Positions 63,655 to 64,000 of a stretch of DNA of 64,000 nucleotides are shown here, one piece after another (within the stretch, counting starts at the first letter, position 1; the number at the start of each line of letters is the position of its first letter). The DNA is from Methylobacterium brachiatum. GTDB taxonomy: Bacteria > Pseudomonadota > Alphaproteobacteria > Rhizobiales > Beijerinckiaceae. The DNA lies in the NCBI RefSeq assembly GCF_020523825.1, contig NZ_JAJALK010000009.1, positions 62,001 through 126,000 of the forward strand, read 5' to 3'. Under the pieces are notes generated by a model. It did not search any database and was not told where the DNA came from. It was given only the letters and a program-made list of their open reading frames with translations. Position numbers and translations under genes: made by a program.

Positions 63655-64000
63655 TCAGACGGATGGATTATGGGATCGGCCGACGGCGGCGAGGATGTCG
63701 TTGGCCGGTTTGGTCCAGACGAAGGGTCTGGCGCGCCGGTTGTGCTCGGCGATGGCGCGTTCGATTGCCGCCTGCAGGTCGACGACGCCGGTGAACGAGC
63801 TGCGTCGCAGCCGACAGCGCGTGAGCGTCGAAAAGAAGCCCGCGACCGCGTTGAGCCAGGGGGCCGAGGTCGTGGTGAAGCGGAAAGTCCAGCGCGGGTG
63901 GCGGGCGAGCCAGGCGCGCACCTTCGGGTGCTTGTGGCTGCCGACGTTGCCCAAGATCGCGTGGCTCACCTTGCCGCGTGGAATTGCGGCCTCGGCGACG
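63655..64000 (-). pseudogene. IS630-family transposase, C-terminal part, cut by the window end
   Basis: Reads SHAILGNVGSHKHPKVRAWL, ARHPRWTFRFTTTSAPWLNA, VAGFFSTLTRCRLRRSSFTG, the C-terminal half of IS630 transposases. The family's catalytic Asp (ILDN) is Gly here and its Glu (NAVEGFF) is Ala, so this copy should be inactive. The bases GTGCATCGACTCAGACGG at 63645-63662 look like the element end, next to a TA. Confidence 0.75.

Overview
The window looks like accessory DNA, probably a megaplasmid or genomic island, of a high-GC alphaproteobacterium. The taxon is an inference: the base composition, the small hypothetical genes and the insertion-sequence types best fit Methylobacterium/Methylorubrum. 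I saw no rRNA, tRNA or CRISPR array.

Layout. 1-2.5 kb: remains of small, phage-like or lysis-like genes whose reading frames are repeatedly broken, then a 51-codon gene between two strong terminators and an AT-rich gap. 2.7-5.5 kb: a radical SAM/SPASM protein and a phytanoyl-CoA-dioxygenase-like enzyme, convergent. 5.7-8.4 kb: small hypothetical genes in two related ATGA-coupled sets, one frameshifted. 8.8-19.8 kb: first glycan region, with two paralogous glycosyltransferases transcribed divergently and carrying discoidin-like N-termini, a left-handed beta-helix acyltransferase, a further glycosyltransferase and a compact five-gene CDP-sugar operon (rfbF, rfbG, C-methyltransferase, 3,5-epimerase-like, reductase). 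19.9-26.4 kb: seven genes on the minus strand with nucleic-acid and proteostasis functions (two metallophosphoesterases, a PolB-type 3'-5' exonuclease, a DUF6634-like protein, an AAA+ ATPase fused to an M41 protease, a GIY-YIG/DUF4357 protein and a 42-residue protein).

26.8-36.2 kb: second glycan region. Most of it (about 28.9-36.7 kb) is strikingly AT-rich and must be a recent import. It encodes large glycosyltransferases with repeated WY...NPDV modules, two methyltransferases and a GT4-like enzyme. 36.7-46.1 kb is an insertion-sequence dump: an intact IS66 with 8-bp target duplication, an IS1380 holding an IS3 that holds an IS30, an IS110, and IS5 and IS1182 debris. 46.3-50.3 kb: an XRE/S24-like regulator, an unknown protein and a MobA/MobL relaxase with a degenerate helicase-like tail, i.e. 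remains of a mobilizable element. 50.5-63.7 kb: third glycan region with a WcbI-GSCFA fusion, two SGNH hydrolases, GDP-L-fucose synthase, an FkbM-discoidin fusion, a second beta-helix acyltransferase, a KpsE-like co-polymerase and a KpsM-like ABC permease whose stop codon abuts an IS630 element at the window edge.

Taken together, the glycan genes look like parts of a capsule or O-polysaccharide locus exported by an ABC transporter, with deoxy, C-methylated, acylated and fucosylated decorations. The locus has been assembled and partly broken by mobile elements. A recurring theme is small recognition or repeat modules (discoidin/F5-8C, WY...NPDV repeats) fused to different glycan-acting enzymes.
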